Shown: positions 1 to 13,100 of the stretch, piece by piece
How positions within the stretch are numbered: the stretch's first letter is position 1
Layout of the letters: each line of letters begins with the position of its first letter
NCBI RefSeq assembly: GCF_035582795.1
Contig: NC_134369.1
Span: 54,436,001-54,500,000 of the forward strand
Reading direction: 5' to 3'
From: Mycteria americana
Lineage: Eukaryota; Chordata; Aves; Ciconiiformes; Ciconiidae
Length of the DNA stretch: 64,000 nt
The notes under the pieces: model-generated
The model's input: the letters and a program-made list of their open reading frames with translations, nothing else
Databases searched by the model: none
What the model was told of the DNA's origin: nothing
Position numbers and translations under genes: made by a program

Positions 1-3000
1 TCAGAGCTCCTCCTCCACTGTATCTGTTAGCAACTATTCACAAAATTCAGATGACCAACTCCACACAGAAAAAGGACTAAAGAGAAAATGCCGCACAGGA
101 GGTATGCAACCATATTGATGATAGTTTGGGGTCTTCTAGCTCTCTTGGTTTTATTTGTGTCTTTTAGAGTACAAACTGTTCATGACAAAAATAATTGTAA
201 GTGAATAACACTGTTTCAGTCATTCCCCTGACTATCTGTACATCCACAGTGAATCTGCTAGACAGTTTTGGCCAGATTTCTATGACTAGATCCACAGCAC
301 TGCTGGGAGGGCGATGCTGCTGATGATACAAGATTTTCTAGCCATGGAGCCAGACTGTGAAGATCACATTCTAGCCCAGAGAAAGCACCTCGAATCCTAG
401 TTCCGGGAACTCGTTAATTATTTATCCAAAGTGAAACAGGTCAGTCAGAAGTTTACCTGCACAGATAGGAGGAAAACCAGAAAACATGGGATTAATCCTG
501 TTGAGAAGGACAGAACTGAATCTGAGTTTTCTCTGTCCTGGGAGATAATCCTCACCACACAGTTCCTGGCTGAAGGGCTTCTGCCTCCAAGATTGCAACT
601 CTGACTCACCACCTTTTTCAGTCTCACATACCCACAAAGTGTATTTTATTGCAGATCCAGTGGAACACCCCATACAGAAATACAACTCTGATTTCAATGT
701 GAAACAGTTCCATTTTAAAATGTCTTTGTCCTCATCACTATTCAGATAGTCCTATTTGTTTGGTCCATTTTCAAGGATTTATTTGGTGATTGAGAAGTAA
801 ATAATCACTTGGTCATTCATAATGTAATAAACCCACACATAAACCAAAAAGGTTTCTTAAAGAGGAATTGTGCAAGAGGAATAAATAGGCAGATAAAACA
901 GAACTGTTATCTCCTTATAGCTTACAGAAGATACCAGACACCTGCAAGTAGAGTCCAGAGAAAAATTTTACCCTTTTCAGTAACTGCTTTGCATGTTATT
1001 CTTTTTAATCTGCTAATGAAGGAGCTGTATTGTTCCTCAGTTTTGCAGAGTTCCTCTGGGCATCATAATGACAGGTCAATCTCACAAATATAACCTTCAA
1101 TTTTACATCAAATGAGGATATGGCATCATTTCCACTCTTGGTTGTGCTGCTAGTATCCATAATCAGCAAAGTGATTTCCAAAGAGAACAGAAGGCAGAGA
1201 GCTTGCAAGGAGAAACATGCAGAATCCACAGATAAAAACAAGAAACGGATGGGCAATGTGTGTGGTAAAATATGCTTGGGTCTCAAGCAATGATGTATCA
1301 TGTACTTGAGAAATGACATATGGCACTTGCCTACAACCCTGGCTGGCTAAACGCCCAGTGCAATGTGGATTATACATAATTGCTTCACACCAGTGAAAAG
1401 CCCCTTCTGCACGTTATAAACATATTCATATTGAATCCTTACTTATCAGACAGGAGATAGTGACAAGGAAAAGTAATTTTAGAGAGGAGTACAGAGGGTT
1501 GCAGTACAACTGGTGCAACATTTTATGCAATATATTACATTGGCTATCTACATAGCATATCTTGAGACATGTCCAAATATTAACAGTTTCTAATTTCATG
1601 TTCTCCATATAAATATGTATTATCAAATAAACAAATTTTCCTTCTATATATTGTGCAGGAGTGAGTGATTATTAAAATATTTCTTGTTGGATACAAGATG
1701 AGACCCCATAGCACCTGGGCAGGCCCATAGACCAGCCTTCCTCAAATTTTCTGCAGCGTGAAAAGAAAAAAATAGCCCAGTATACCTATCTTATTAATTT
1801 AAACCAGAGCTGCCACAGCAAAAAAGAAAAACCCTGTTGCTCCCTCCTTCTTACTGATTTTTATTTCATTTTCAAAAGTAATCTAGTCAGAGCTACTTAC
1901 ATGGCTGCAGCCATCTGCCAGCCTTGAGCTCAGATCAGAGGAGTCCTGTCCATATCTCCTAAGCTAATTATGGCCAGGCACACTTGAACTCCATTTTATG
2001 CTACATGCTTTTGTTTAGGAAATGCTCATTGTATGTTCTTATGTTTTGAAGCTTTCCTTTGGTGACTTCTGGGGACATTGTGGTGCTTCAGCAGCAGCAG
2101 GATACAAGCTCCCAGCTCTGCTTGTTTGCTGAAAAACCCTTCCATCATCTCCTCCCAACACCACCACTTCCTTACCTATAATTATGCTATTCGGTTCTTA
2201 CTACCCAGTGCTAGAATTATAGAAACAGCTCATCTGAAATGTGCAGACTGCTTGCTTGTAAAACATTTGGCTCTGCCCTTGCAGGAATAAAGCTGCTTTA
2301 TGCTGTAAATAAGGTGTAGGTTGCAATGCCACATGGCTGCTCATTATCACGACATGAAACTAGCTATAAAAAAAAGCACATGCCCCATGAGTTCCGTCTA
2401 AATGGATTGGGCTCAATTTCCCTGACTCTTCCATTTCCACAGCTCAACATGTGTGATTGTGAGTCACCCAGCAAGATGGCAGGAGGGGTAGGACAAATGT
2501 CTGCCACTCGTCAACAGGAACCAATAGCAGGAAGGGCACTGGATTTTCATCCAAATTTCTCCAGCTGCTTTCATGAACCGAATCCTCTGACTTTCATTAT
2601 ATATTCACTTGCAGCCTTTGCTGCTTGTCTGCTTCTCCTGGTATACATCTGGGTGTTGTCAGAGTCCATAAATCTGTCTGAGTACTGCCAACTGTTACCC
2701 ATGTGAATTCCAAAACACGACATCATTAGATTTAGATGTATCAGAAAAAGAATCTGATCCTATTTCCAGAAAAGTCTACTATTTTCTGTCGTGGATATCA
2801 AAGGGAACAGATCACCTGGAGAAGCCAATAATCTTTTTGTAAACATGCATTTGAAGCCAGTTTTTTTTTTTTAGGGACGTCTCGGTTCCTTCATTCTACC
2901 TTATCGTGGCTTTTAAAAAAGCCAAAGCAATGATTGGCAATTTACATCTTCAACGCAGTGGGTAGCGATGACTGAATTGAGTTCTCACTGCTTTGTTGGG

Positions 3001-3007
3001 AAGCCAC
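1..3007. other. noncoding stretch, no gene seen
   Basis: This is A+T-rich noncoding sequence. Open frames here are short (126 codons at most, at 2326-2706 on the plus strand), overlap on both strands and match no protein family I recognise. The only simple-sequence feature is a run of twelve T at 2861-2872. I see no splice-flanked exon, RNA gene or recognisable transposon. Confidence 0.6.
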
Positions 3008-3066
3008 TAATCTCTTTAATCCCATTCTGCAGACAGAGAAACTGAGGCACAAAACTGGTCAACTTT
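3008..3066 (+). repeat. ancient MIR-like (CORE-SINE) fragment
   Basis: The stretch around 3022-3055 contains the hallmark core of an old tRNA-derived SINE: a 'cccattctgcagac' segment followed by 'gaaactgaggcacaaaac'. In MIR-type elements this reads as a bases-to-gag core preceding the element's 3' half. Only about 60 bp is recognisable, so the copy is old and truncated. It lies about 300 bp upstream of a longer relic with the same motif and orientation. Family assignment is from memory of the consensus; chance similarity is unlikely for the central 18 bases but the ends are vague. Confidence 0.5.
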
Positions 3067-3334
3067 ATCATGTGTATTTAATTTGTTAAATTTCTCAAGA
3101 TTTGTTAATTCATTACACTCTTGAGACTTTAGTCCTTTGTTAAATCTTACATTATTTTTTTCTTTCAACATCTTCAGAAATATTTTGAGGTTTTCTAATT
3201 AGTTCTTGAACTGAAATAATCTCACAAAGGCACCAGTGCATCTGCATCTGATTAATCCATTTCCAAAATGTCCATGAGCAGCAGGCACTGAACAAGAGAT
3301 GATAAATAAAACTTTCCATTGATGGACCAAATTT

Positions 3335-3520
3335 AGTTGATGTCTTAAAACACTTTACAAATATGGACACACGAAATGTTCCTCTTTTAGAGATGGGGAA
3401 ACTGAGGCAAAAACAGATTAAAAAAATTAGACAAACAAGCAGCAAAAATGTGGAATAAAGCCCAGATTTCCTGATTTTCATCCCATTAGTTGTTCAATGC
3501 ACTAAATCTGAACAGCCAGA
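3335..3520 (+). repeat. ancient MIR-like (CORE-SINE) relic
   Basis: Landmarks of the MIR-like element occur in the expected order: 'acactttacaaatatgg' near 3350, then 'gagatggggaaactgaggca' near 3391-3410, then a degenerate segment ending in 'gatttcctga' near 3467 and a pyrimidine/adenine-rich end near 3500. In the family these correspond to the core, the gag segment, the 'accca ggtctgact'-like segment and the tail. About 185 bp is recognisable. The element is non-autonomous, has no coding capacity and would have been mobilised by a LINE2-type enzyme long before birds diversified. Boundaries are approximate to about 15 bp. Confidence 0.6.
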
Positions 3521-5510
3521 CTGAATTCTGATCTGGCTTTTAAATGCTTATGCATATGCAGAAGCATTTGAAATTTTCAGGCCTTTTTAATAAATTTGAA
3601 TAAACAAGTAGCATATAAAAAGCCACCTTTTATAGTGATACAGCTAAAACTGCTCTTTATTACAGATCACATTTGAGAATGTCAAATGTCAAAACACATT
3701 ATGTCAAATGAACAAAGAGTAAGACGACCATTTTAAGCAGCGCATGCTACGCTGTGAAGCTTTTGAACTGTGATTTACCTCTTTCTTCTTCATGGACCCA
3801 AATTAATAATCTCAGTATTGAGAAATGTTGGCAACTGCTTAATCATCTGCATGTATAACATATTGCAGATTCAATGCACATGCACACGCACACATACACG
3901 CAAAACCAAGAACCATGCTGGTTTCCAGATGAAGAACTATCAGTTCAATGAAGACTCACACTGATACAAAAGCTGCACGTGTCTTGGATACTTCCAGATA
4001 CCCGAGTTCAATAAATATGTTAACCAGGTCTTTTACAATGCCATTTTATTTTTCCTTTCCCACTGAATGGTGAACAGAACAGATGGTTCAGGCGAGTGAC
4101 TGCTTCTGATTCTAGCTTCACTTGTCATTGAAAGACCCAGCTATCTGAACTTTATGCAAGGGCTGTGAGAAATGTGGACGGCTGCTTCCTTGTGTGATGG
4201 GCATATTGGTCCCAGTTTGTATCAGACCAATGGATGTCTGCTGTTTCATTGCTTTCTTTTTATTAATTCTGTGAACCTCTGCCATTTTGAGAAACAGAAC
4301 ATAATATACAAGATACCACTGAGAGATTTCAATCACAGACACTACAAATGTCCAGCTTTTAAATGGATTAATGATAAACACAAAAACCACTTATTGTATC
4401 TTGCACATAGGCACTGCATATTCTAAAAATCTTGGTCAAATGGTAATAAATATAGGAAACTTAAGAAGCTTTTTTTCAAGCCTGCCAGTTGTTGCAAGTG
4501 TATATAAAATCTTATCTCTTTATGGCCAATTAATGTTTACTATGCAAACAGCAGCTGAATGTAGGCCCTATTCATCCTTTCTAACACGACACTTGTTTTT
4601 ATGGTTGTATGAAAAGTATTTAACTGCTGTATTTTTAAAATTCTGTTAACATAACACAATTCTGGAACATTGTGACAAATTCTAGGAAAATCACAAATCA
4701 CAACTAATAATAATATGTGATAAAATGTCATAAAAAAAATTGTCAAAAAAAAAATGTCAGTTTTGGGATAAGGGGTCTTCCAAAACCAAATCATGAAATC
4801 TGAAGCCATAACAGAAATATCTGGAAATTCATGACTTTCAGTCCAAAGAAGCAACTTAGAAGGAAATTCCTTTTTTTTTTTTTTTTAACTTGAATATTGC
4901 TGACCTCTTTTATACCCAATTACCATGATATAATCATCATGCTCATTCAAGATGTGACAGGAAGTCCCCATGGAGAGAGATCCTGGGCCATTACATTTAT
5001 GTCAACAAGGTTTAGCATGACTTGGGATGGGGGAGGGAGTGACACACACTGTGCAAAGCAAGGCAGTCATCTGGAGTACCAGCTTAGCTGCATGAATCGT
5101 CCAGACCATCTTGGGAAGAGTGAAAGGACCTAGGAAATCCACACAACAGTTTAATCTCCACCTCTGCATTGACCAGAAATATGATATACAACTTTAAGTG
5201 CATGTCAGTCAAATCTAATCTTTTCTTCACTGTCCCTTATGAAAAAAATGACTTTGCTGCTAGCTCTGAGTAACTCTTGACATTGCCGAAGCTCTTGGTT
5301 GAACCTGTTGTTGCTTGCAGAAAAGCAGAAAGAAGAAAAGCTGTAGCTGGCCCACAAACAGCATCAGTGATATGATCCTGTGTTTAAGCTGTTTGTTCCT
5401 AACCTTGTTTAGTGCCATTTCCAGCTGTGTCTGTGTGTGAAATTGTGCTAGATTTACACACAAAAAAAATGTCCCTTAAGTATTCTAACAGATGTGGTAG
5501 GATGTTAGAT
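3521..5510. other. noncoding stretch, simple repeats only
   Basis: No gene is recognised. There is a degenerate CA-rich tract at about 3875-3903 and a run of sixteen T at 4871-4886. Short open frames on both strands (up to 104 codons at 4540-4854, minus) have no family resemblance. The stretch ends at the 3' tail of a CR1 element. Confidence 0.6.
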
Positions 5511-6150
5511 TATAGAATCATAGAATTGTTTAGATTGGAAAAGACCCTTAGGATCATCAAGTCCAGCCGTTAACCCAGCACTGCCAAGTCCACCACTAAA
5601 CCATGTCCCTAAGCACCACATCTGCACCTCTTTTAAATACCTCCAGGGATGGCGACTCAACCACTTCCCTGGGCAGCCTGTTCCAATGCTTCACAACCCT
5701 TTCGGTGAAGAAATTTTTCCTGATATCCAATTTAAACCTCCCCTGGCGCAACTTGAGGCCATTTCCTCTTGTCCTATCACTTGTTACCTGGGAGAAGAGA
5801 CCGACCCCCACCTCTCTACAACCTCCTTTCAGGTAGTTGTAGAGAGCGATAAGGTCTCCCCTCAGCCTCCTTTTCTCCAGGCTAAACAACCCCCGTTCCC
5901 TCAGCCGCTCCTCATCAGACTTGTGCTCCAGACCCTTCACCAGCTTCGTTGCCCTTCTCTGGACACGCTCCAGCACCTCAATGTCTCTCTTGTAGTGGGG
6001 GGCCCAAAACTGAACACAGTATTCGAGGTGCGGCCTCGCCAGTGCCGAGTACAGGGGCACGATCACTTCCCCACTCCTGCTGGCCACACCATTTCTCATA
6101 CAAGCCAGGATGCTGTTGGCCTTCTTGGCCACCTGGGCACACTGCTGGCA
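5511..6150 (-). mobile_element. CR1 LINE, 5'-truncated 3' end (copy 1)
   Basis: This is the 3' end of a chicken-repeat-1 (CR1) non-LTR retrotransposon, sense on the minus strand. The plus-strand start at 5511 (tatagaatcatagaattg) is the reverse complement of the octamer-repeat tail typical of CR1, which replaces a poly(A) tail. About 85 bp of 3' UTR follow, then the C-terminal part of ORF2. The copy is 5'-truncated near 6150, where similarity stops after the [17 protein letters not shown] segment; such truncation is usual because reverse transcription starts at the 3' end. It cannot be active because it lacks the endonuclease and most of the reverse transcriptase. Confidence 0.95.
5596..6150 (-). 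pseudogene. CR1 ORF2 C-terminal fragment (reverse transcriptase tail)
   Basis: The minus-strand frame stays open for about 185 codons inside the CR1 copy and ends at the ORF2 stop at 5596-5598. The open frame extends upstream to 6345, but residues before about 65 are host flanking sequence and not CR1. Recognisable segments in order are a [17 protein letters not shown] block, [30 protein letters not shown], a [18 protein letters not shown] block, [12 protein letters not shown] and the terminal [18 protein letters not shown] segment. These belong to the region after the polymerase fingers and palm of CR1 ORF2; catalytic aspartates and the apurinic endonuclease are absent because of truncation. 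Survival of the frame suggests a comparatively young insertion. It is a dead fragment, not a host gene. Confidence 0.9.
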
Positions 6151-6811
6151 TTGGGAATGCAGATTCACCTCTGTAAGAGGCTTGAACCTACCTAGTAGGA
6201 GAGCTGCATTCACAGGCCCTAGCTTTCTGACTTCAGAGAAGCAGAAAAATCTCATTACAAATTTTCTATGCAGCAAAATCTGCTCTCTTCTGTCAACCTG
6301 ACAGCTATCTAGCAGGCATGGGTGGCCTCCCAAATGACCAGCCAAAGATCAAGACAGTCAATAACTCCAGCTGTTTCCTCACTGTCAGCAACAGCCCATT
6401 GTGTCTCACTCCAGGATGCCCCTAGGGCACTAACAGCTCAAAATTTTGCGGATGGCATAAATTAAGGAAAAACTCAGCATAAATTAAAGACCACTGAAGT
6501 GAAAAGTATGTGGAGGAACCAGCTGGGCTGGGGTGTCAGCGTGGGGGTGAACTGAGAGTGAATTTTGAAATGAGCCATTGATACATTTTGTGTGGATATG
6601 CGAGTTAAGACTGGGCCCAGCCCTGCAGGACAAACTGTTTTTCCGTCCTACAGGGAGATCTGTCTGCATATAAGGCATGAAAGAGCATTCCCAAGTGAGC
6701 TTTATGTTGACCTTTCTGGTAGAAAGAAATGCCAGGTTGCATTTCACATTTTCTTAAGAAAACCCAATCTGGTGTGAGTTGAAAGTGGGACTGAAAGGAA
6801 GCAGCAGGGTG
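6151..6811. other. noncoding stretch between CR1 and G+C-rich block
   Basis: No gene or repeat is recognised. The sequence is mixed in composition and carries only overlapping short open frames (61-117 codons) on both strands without family resemblance. Confidence 0.5.
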
Positions 6812-7135
6812 CAGCAATGGCTGGCAGCTCCCTGTGGCGTGGGGTGACCCAGGGTGGCAGGGCAGGGCCTGGCAGCCAGGCCCGTCCCACCCCCCAGCCA
6901 GGAGCAGGGCACCGGGGGCAGCCCCAGTCCCGGGCACCAGGCACCTCCCTGGGGACAAGGACAGGCCACGGCTGGGCTGGGCCGTGGGCCTGTGGGTAGG
7001 CCCGGCTCAGCGGGGCCCACGGCTGGGCAGGGCTGTGGGGAGCTGGAGACCGGCCCTGCTGCGGTGTCACTGGGGCAGGGGCTGATGGCCCTGGGGGGCT
7101 GACATGGGCTGTGAGACCCCAAATGGGGCAGGCTG
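6812..7135. repeat. G+C-rich, hairpin-forming low-complexity block
   Basis: About 320 bp are built from short G/C words such as ggctggg, ggcaggg and ccccag, standing out sharply from A+T-rich neighbours. Inverted words are visible: ccacggc (6966-6972) against gccgtgg (6981-6987), and gccgtgggcc (6981-6990) against ggcccacggc (7014-7023). CpG is moderate, so it does not look like a strong CpG-island promoter. Overlapping open frames of 60-122 codons on both strands are a by-product of few stop codons in G/C-rich DNA. Confidence 0.6.
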
Positions 7136-10100
7136 GGGCTTGTAAGGCCTATTAGAGCCCTGACAAAGAGCTCCTTATCCCTGTCTGCCTGTTGCTATAT
7201 CCAGTGGTCGGTGCTGGGGAGCAGGAAATGCGGGGCGGTGTGCGTTTACCTGAGGACTCAGACATCAGGACCCTGAATCTGGGTCGTTCAGAGCTTCATC
7301 CAACCAATCCTGTATCAGGCAAACACACAGTTCAAGTTCAAATCATGGCAATGATGAAAGCAACTGAGTTGGGATGTCAAAAAGGCCACTGAAATATCCA
7401 AAACAAGATTTAAGGAGTGGGTACTAAATATGTAGTTATTATGTAATGTTTATCATATACATTGCTTCCTTCCTCACAGCAAGGAGATTTCCACCTCGCC
7501 ATTACCCTTGTCCAAGGCCAAAACAAACCTACCATGCTGTAGCTAGTGGATAATTTCAAATTCCTTGACTTTAAAATTTAATGAACCACCTACTCCTTCA
7601 CAACAATAATTGTTTTCCACATATTGCTTATTCATAAAATATGTATCTAATCCTGACTCTTCACTTCCTATTACTCTAGGAAATAGATCCTCTGTTCTGC
7701 ACAGGCAGCCCTGTCACCATGCTTTAAATGCAGGGACATGTGCAGAAACCTTTGTACAATAATTATGGAAAGTTAGTGGGGTAGAAGAAAATGTTATCAG
7801 CCATTATCTCTTGCTCCAGAGGATGTGAGGAGAATATAAATAAATCCAGACACTGCAAATGCTTTGCTGCAAGCCAGGCGATTAAAGTATTTCAGATTGC
7901 TACAAGTCTATTTAAAGCAACTTAAATCTTTTTGATGGCCAGTAGTTCACTACAGGCTAGCTGCTTGCACAGGCTAAGCTTCCCTAACACGCTGCACAAA
8001 GTCCACACTAAAATGGCTTCAGCTCCTGACGAATATTAATACAGATGAGACATTAGGCTACAGATAGGTCTTCAGAAAATGTTTTAGGCTACTTTTATTT
8101 ACTTTAGAGACACACAAGCTCCCTTACAAGGCTTAGTACTGTTTCTTAGGCTCATATACTTCAACCTTCATTCCCATTGGTAAGACTTCCACACTCAGAG
8201 CAGTGGCAGGTCAGAAGTTGGGTTTGCAGCAGCTTGTAGAGCTGGGGAACAATTTAACTCTGCCTCTCTCAGTCAAGAAGTACTGCCCAGCATTTGCTGA
8301 CAATATTGAAAACACCAGCTCTACCACAGCTTGACTGGGCAGTATACGTGCAGGCTATTTGGAAGGCTGTGCAGTGCTTTCACTGTCTGAGTGCCTGAAG
8401 CTGCTCCCAGCTGCTGAGAAGTGAACTCAGCTTACACGCTGCCGAGGAAGAAGCCTAGTGTTAGTAAGGGAGCGGAGAAGAAAGGGGAGGGGAGTGGATG
8501 GAAGGGAAGAATATTGCTTGCTTGCATCAGTTTAGCCATATCTAAGAAACCAGTAGAGAAAAAATTAATATCTTGCATTTTACAGCACATTTCTCCTCCT
8601 CCTGCTGCCCTGGGATACAGCACAGACTATAACCAGCCTCATGAAAAATGAGAAATATAAGAGTCATCCATCATTTGGGAGAAATCTAAGGAAAAATTAT
8701 TATCTTAAAACCAAAAAAACAGACACATTATTGCCTAAAGAAATCTGGTCAGTAATTGGAGTTATGCAGGAGAACAGCTTCTGCATACTGCTTCAGCAGA
8801 GGCTGGAGAAGCAGGGGAATTCAAGAGGAGGAACAACAGTGGTGTTTGAGAATGCAGCAGAGGAACAAACTGATGAGCTGTCACCCTGGGAAAAGCCTAG
8901 AAAGTCTAGAAATAAAGTTTTGGGACAAAGTGCTATTTGAATAACTTGGAACTGAGAGCAAAGACTAATTCAGGGAAACACTGTTTTGTAGGTATCTTTT
9001 GTAAATAAACATAATTGCATCAAAGATGTCAGACTCCAATAAGATGCAAAAATATTGATAATGCTTGAGAGCTTTACACTCCCAAATGATTCCAGTGCAC
9101 TTCAGAAATTCAGAAGTAACTTCATCTAACCAGTATGTTGGTCCCACAGAGACGGAAGGCACCAGCCCATTTAATAGCTCACAGTGCCACTCCACAAGGC
9201 ATTACATGGTAGGGAAAACAACACTGTGATCCACTGAAATAGCGGGAAGTGGAGATAAGCAGGACAGAATTACACAAATTAGAAATGGGCCCACACATCA
9301 AGCTAATGGCTCTGTTCATAGGGAAGGAGAGGTGGAGTCTTTGTGCGCATCACCTAGCTGCTATCGGTATTCTGGAGAATTGGTACTACACTGGTTAGAG
9401 AAAAAACTACAACATTAGTAAAGTTGTAGCAGTATCCTACATTTTCTTTAAGTACATCTTAATCAAATGCTAAACATACCTGACCTTGTTTACCTAGAGA
9501 TATCTAACAAGAATCCAGGCCCTGCAAGCATACTTCAGTCCACTTAATGCATGTTGAAAGAGGGTAGGAAAAGCCAGGTAAACAGTGGTAATTTTGATAC
9601 GGATAGTGCGGGCTTTTTATACTGATTTCCAAAGAGAAAAAAATTATTTGATTCCTTTTTAAAATATGTAAGTAAAGCACGAAAGACAGAATACCGGGGA
9701 GTGACATTTTCCCACAACAAATAAAAATCAGGTATTGGATATTATTACCACCTCGAACGTATCAAGATGTCAGGTACAATCTGTTCCTACTGCGGGAGAT
9801 TTTTCAGCATTTCCTTCCTGGGGAGGAATGTTGGGCCTTTAACAGTGAAAACAGTGATTAGATCTTTTTCCCCCAACTACCTGTCTATGTGTTTGAGAGG
9901 ATATGTTGCAACAACAGGCAACACAAAAAACCAAAGTGTTTTAAAACAGGACAAGCAAGTCCTCCCCTTTCAGTAGCTCAGCATTATTTCCTTGATATTT
10001 TTGATTAAAAACCAGGAAAAGCATAGTAGAAAAAACCCTGAATTTCTAACCTATAAACAAATTTTCTTCCTTGTTTCTGCATTTGTGTCAAAAAGAACTT

Positions 10101-13100
10101 GACAAAATATTTTCCACATTCCTATTTCATGTCTCTTTAAATGCCCCGTCAAAATTATTTCAGCTTGTGCTGCAAGAGAAGTGCCATAAAGAACAAATTT
10201 TTATTCTACACTCATCATTTTCCTTCCTTTCAACTGCAGTTCTTATCAGCTGGTATTATACATAAAAAAGAACCAAAAACTTGAAGACATGCTTTGTGGT
10301 GAAAAATCTCACACTGCTTTCCAACGTGATCAAGGCTAATCAGCTAATAACAGCTACAAAATAAAAAATCAGCTCTAGAAGTTCTAAAGTGAGGGAAAAA
10401 CAACCGAGTCAGATAATCCTAAGAGGTTTGGTTCTTTTCAAGTAACAAAATCCATTTGAAGCCTTTTTTTTTTTTCTTTTCCTGGGAAATTTAGTGATAA
10501 CTGAGGGGATACAGGGTAGCTACACAAATCATGAAGGATATTTTGGAGGTCAGTTGCTATTTCGTGTTCCCTTCTCTGTGCCACTCTCATTCAGTGGCAG
10601 CAATGGCATCAGATTTAAAACTCATTATATGTACTTTTTTAAGTGCAAGGAGACTTTGACATTTGTGAGCAAGGAAGTAGTACATTTCACTCACAAAATT
10701 AAATATCTGTATGCTTAATAGAACTGCTATGGTTTCATTACATACCACTTGCACAGCTTGGGGGACTTTATTTTGAGGAGCTCTGTCCATGATGAACAAT
10801 ATAGATCTGTGGAGAACTGGTGGGCTCCAGTCAGGAAGAGACAGAATGCACATTGTTCATGTTTTCTGCAGCTGATTTTCAATAGCCAGTGGAAACCCAT
10901 ACTCCAATGTTTTTATTAGACATATTATTACGTGGCATATTCTGCCCATTGTATTTAATCTAACCATGTCCGAAACCCTTGCCTTCATTTTGCTAACCTC
11001 CAGTCACAGCGCAGGGATATCAGAGTACCCTCACAATTAGCTGAAAGTGCCCAGCCACTGGAGAGTGGAGACTGTTTGGAGCCTGGGAAGAGCATTTCAG
11101 TGTCAGCACAAGGCAGTTTTTGACAGAGGCACCCAAATAATTTGACAACATTTCACTAAACAGTATTAGAAGCCATACCTAAACTCTCCTAGAAAATAAG
11201 CAAGCATAACTACAAGCAAAGTCAACAATCTACAAAAGCAGAAATTTATGAAGAGCAGTGAGACCTTACATTACTTAAATCAAGACTGAGCATTACTTAC
11301 AGAACCAGATGACTGACTAGCTTCAGCATAAGCTCTAGATATTGAGGTAAAACAAAACTCAGGCACAATGACTGTTTCCATTAATGTACTATTTTAAAAT
11401 TTCAGGTAAACATCCTTTTCCTTTCCTTCAATACCTTACTCTTTATGCCCACACTTCTTTCATGTTAATCCCTAACTTAGCTTTGCTTCCACAATGCATA
11501 ACCCTGGAAATCAGACAGAATCTTTCAGCATGCAGCCTTGGTATTTGTCTTAAGCCCTTACAGTGTAATAACTTTTACATCTTCTGCACTAGCTAAATAT
11601 TTTAACACGTATAGGGTTGGGGCGCAATATAATAAAAAAAGGCCAAACAATCTGAGGTAGCTCAGAAAAGCAAATACACTCCAGTCAGAGAAATGCAAAA
11701 GGCTTCAGATTTCTTCCTGTATTTATTTTTTAATTTGGTCTTTCAAGCTTTTTCTGATTAGCTGCAAGAATTATTTCAGTTGAGATGCCAGCTGTTCTAA
11801 GAAACTCAGCTGAGTCCCATCTGGCCTAAACTATAAGGCAGTCTGATATTGTCAGCTGCTTTGAGCAGTGAGCTAAGACACAGCTGGTTTGCAATTCAGA
11901 GCTAAGACACACCAGACCATGAGCTGTGTCGAATGTCAGTCTGCCTCAAGTGCATTTGCAAAGCATGAGGCAAAGCTGAGTGTCTGAATAAAAAACAAAT
12001 ACCCTCAGAAATGACCATATCTATCATAACAGGAGCCCTGGAATGCCTTGTTTTAACTGCAAGAAGCTACGTACCGATCACCACATTGATGCAATTTGCT
12101 ATGTACTGATCACCACATCGGGCTGGCTGAGAACACCTCTTCTCTACTACTTCTGTATTTTCAGAGAGACAAACCACAACACATAAACTCATCTGAGAAT
12201 CAGCAGAGTTGGACATCATTAACACTTACTGCTCACATCTCAGTCATACAAATATTTTCAGTTGTTAAGAAAAGTTCATTCTAACTAATGCTAGCAACTT
12301 TATATTCCTTGTGAGGTGTATTGTGCAGTTTGGAGTATTTATTTTTTATCAAACAACTGATTCTCCTTGAAAAAAATATCCTTTGCTTTGTGTCAGTCAT
12401 ACAGCATTCTCCTGACAGTCTGGGCTATCTGTATAAACCAATATACTCAGTCTGACTTTATCAACTCTCCATATGGCTATAACCTTACTTATGTTTGTTA
12501 CTCTATACTTCCGATTACATCAGAAGAGCTCAGCCTTTGGCTCAGGGACTGTGTACAGCCTGTAAGGAGAACTAACCCAACTGAGCCTGCTCAGGGTGGT
12601 CTGCTCTCCATTGCCATAGCTTTCCAGTGCGCCCTGCCCCGGACCCTTGACACCATCCTGTCCTGCCAAGCTGCACAGCACAAGCGTACGTATATACTCC
12701 ATTTTCGTCTGTCGCCTCCAGGATTGAGATAGCGTCAGCAGAGTGAGTCGGTGGCATTCACCTCTCCCCAGCCACCAGAATGAGCCATAGGGTCTGCTCT
12801 TCCAAGAAGACTGGATTGAGCTGGATCACATAATTCATTTAGAAGAGCTGAACGCTGTGCCTCCGTGTCTGCTGTGAAATCTGAGAAGACTGATGGACTA
12901 TTGACAACAGCATAACTCTGCCCTAGCAGGAGAATGAAGACAGCCTGCCAAACACTACTGATTTGCTAAGGATGCTTATCTGCTGTAACCATCATGGAGA
13001 ACTGGAAGTGGCAGAGGGAAGAAAAGAAAAACCCCAGGGAAATCAGTTTGAAACAAACTTCTGGAGTTGGCCAAAGGAGTAGGAAGGCTCTAATTTGTGG

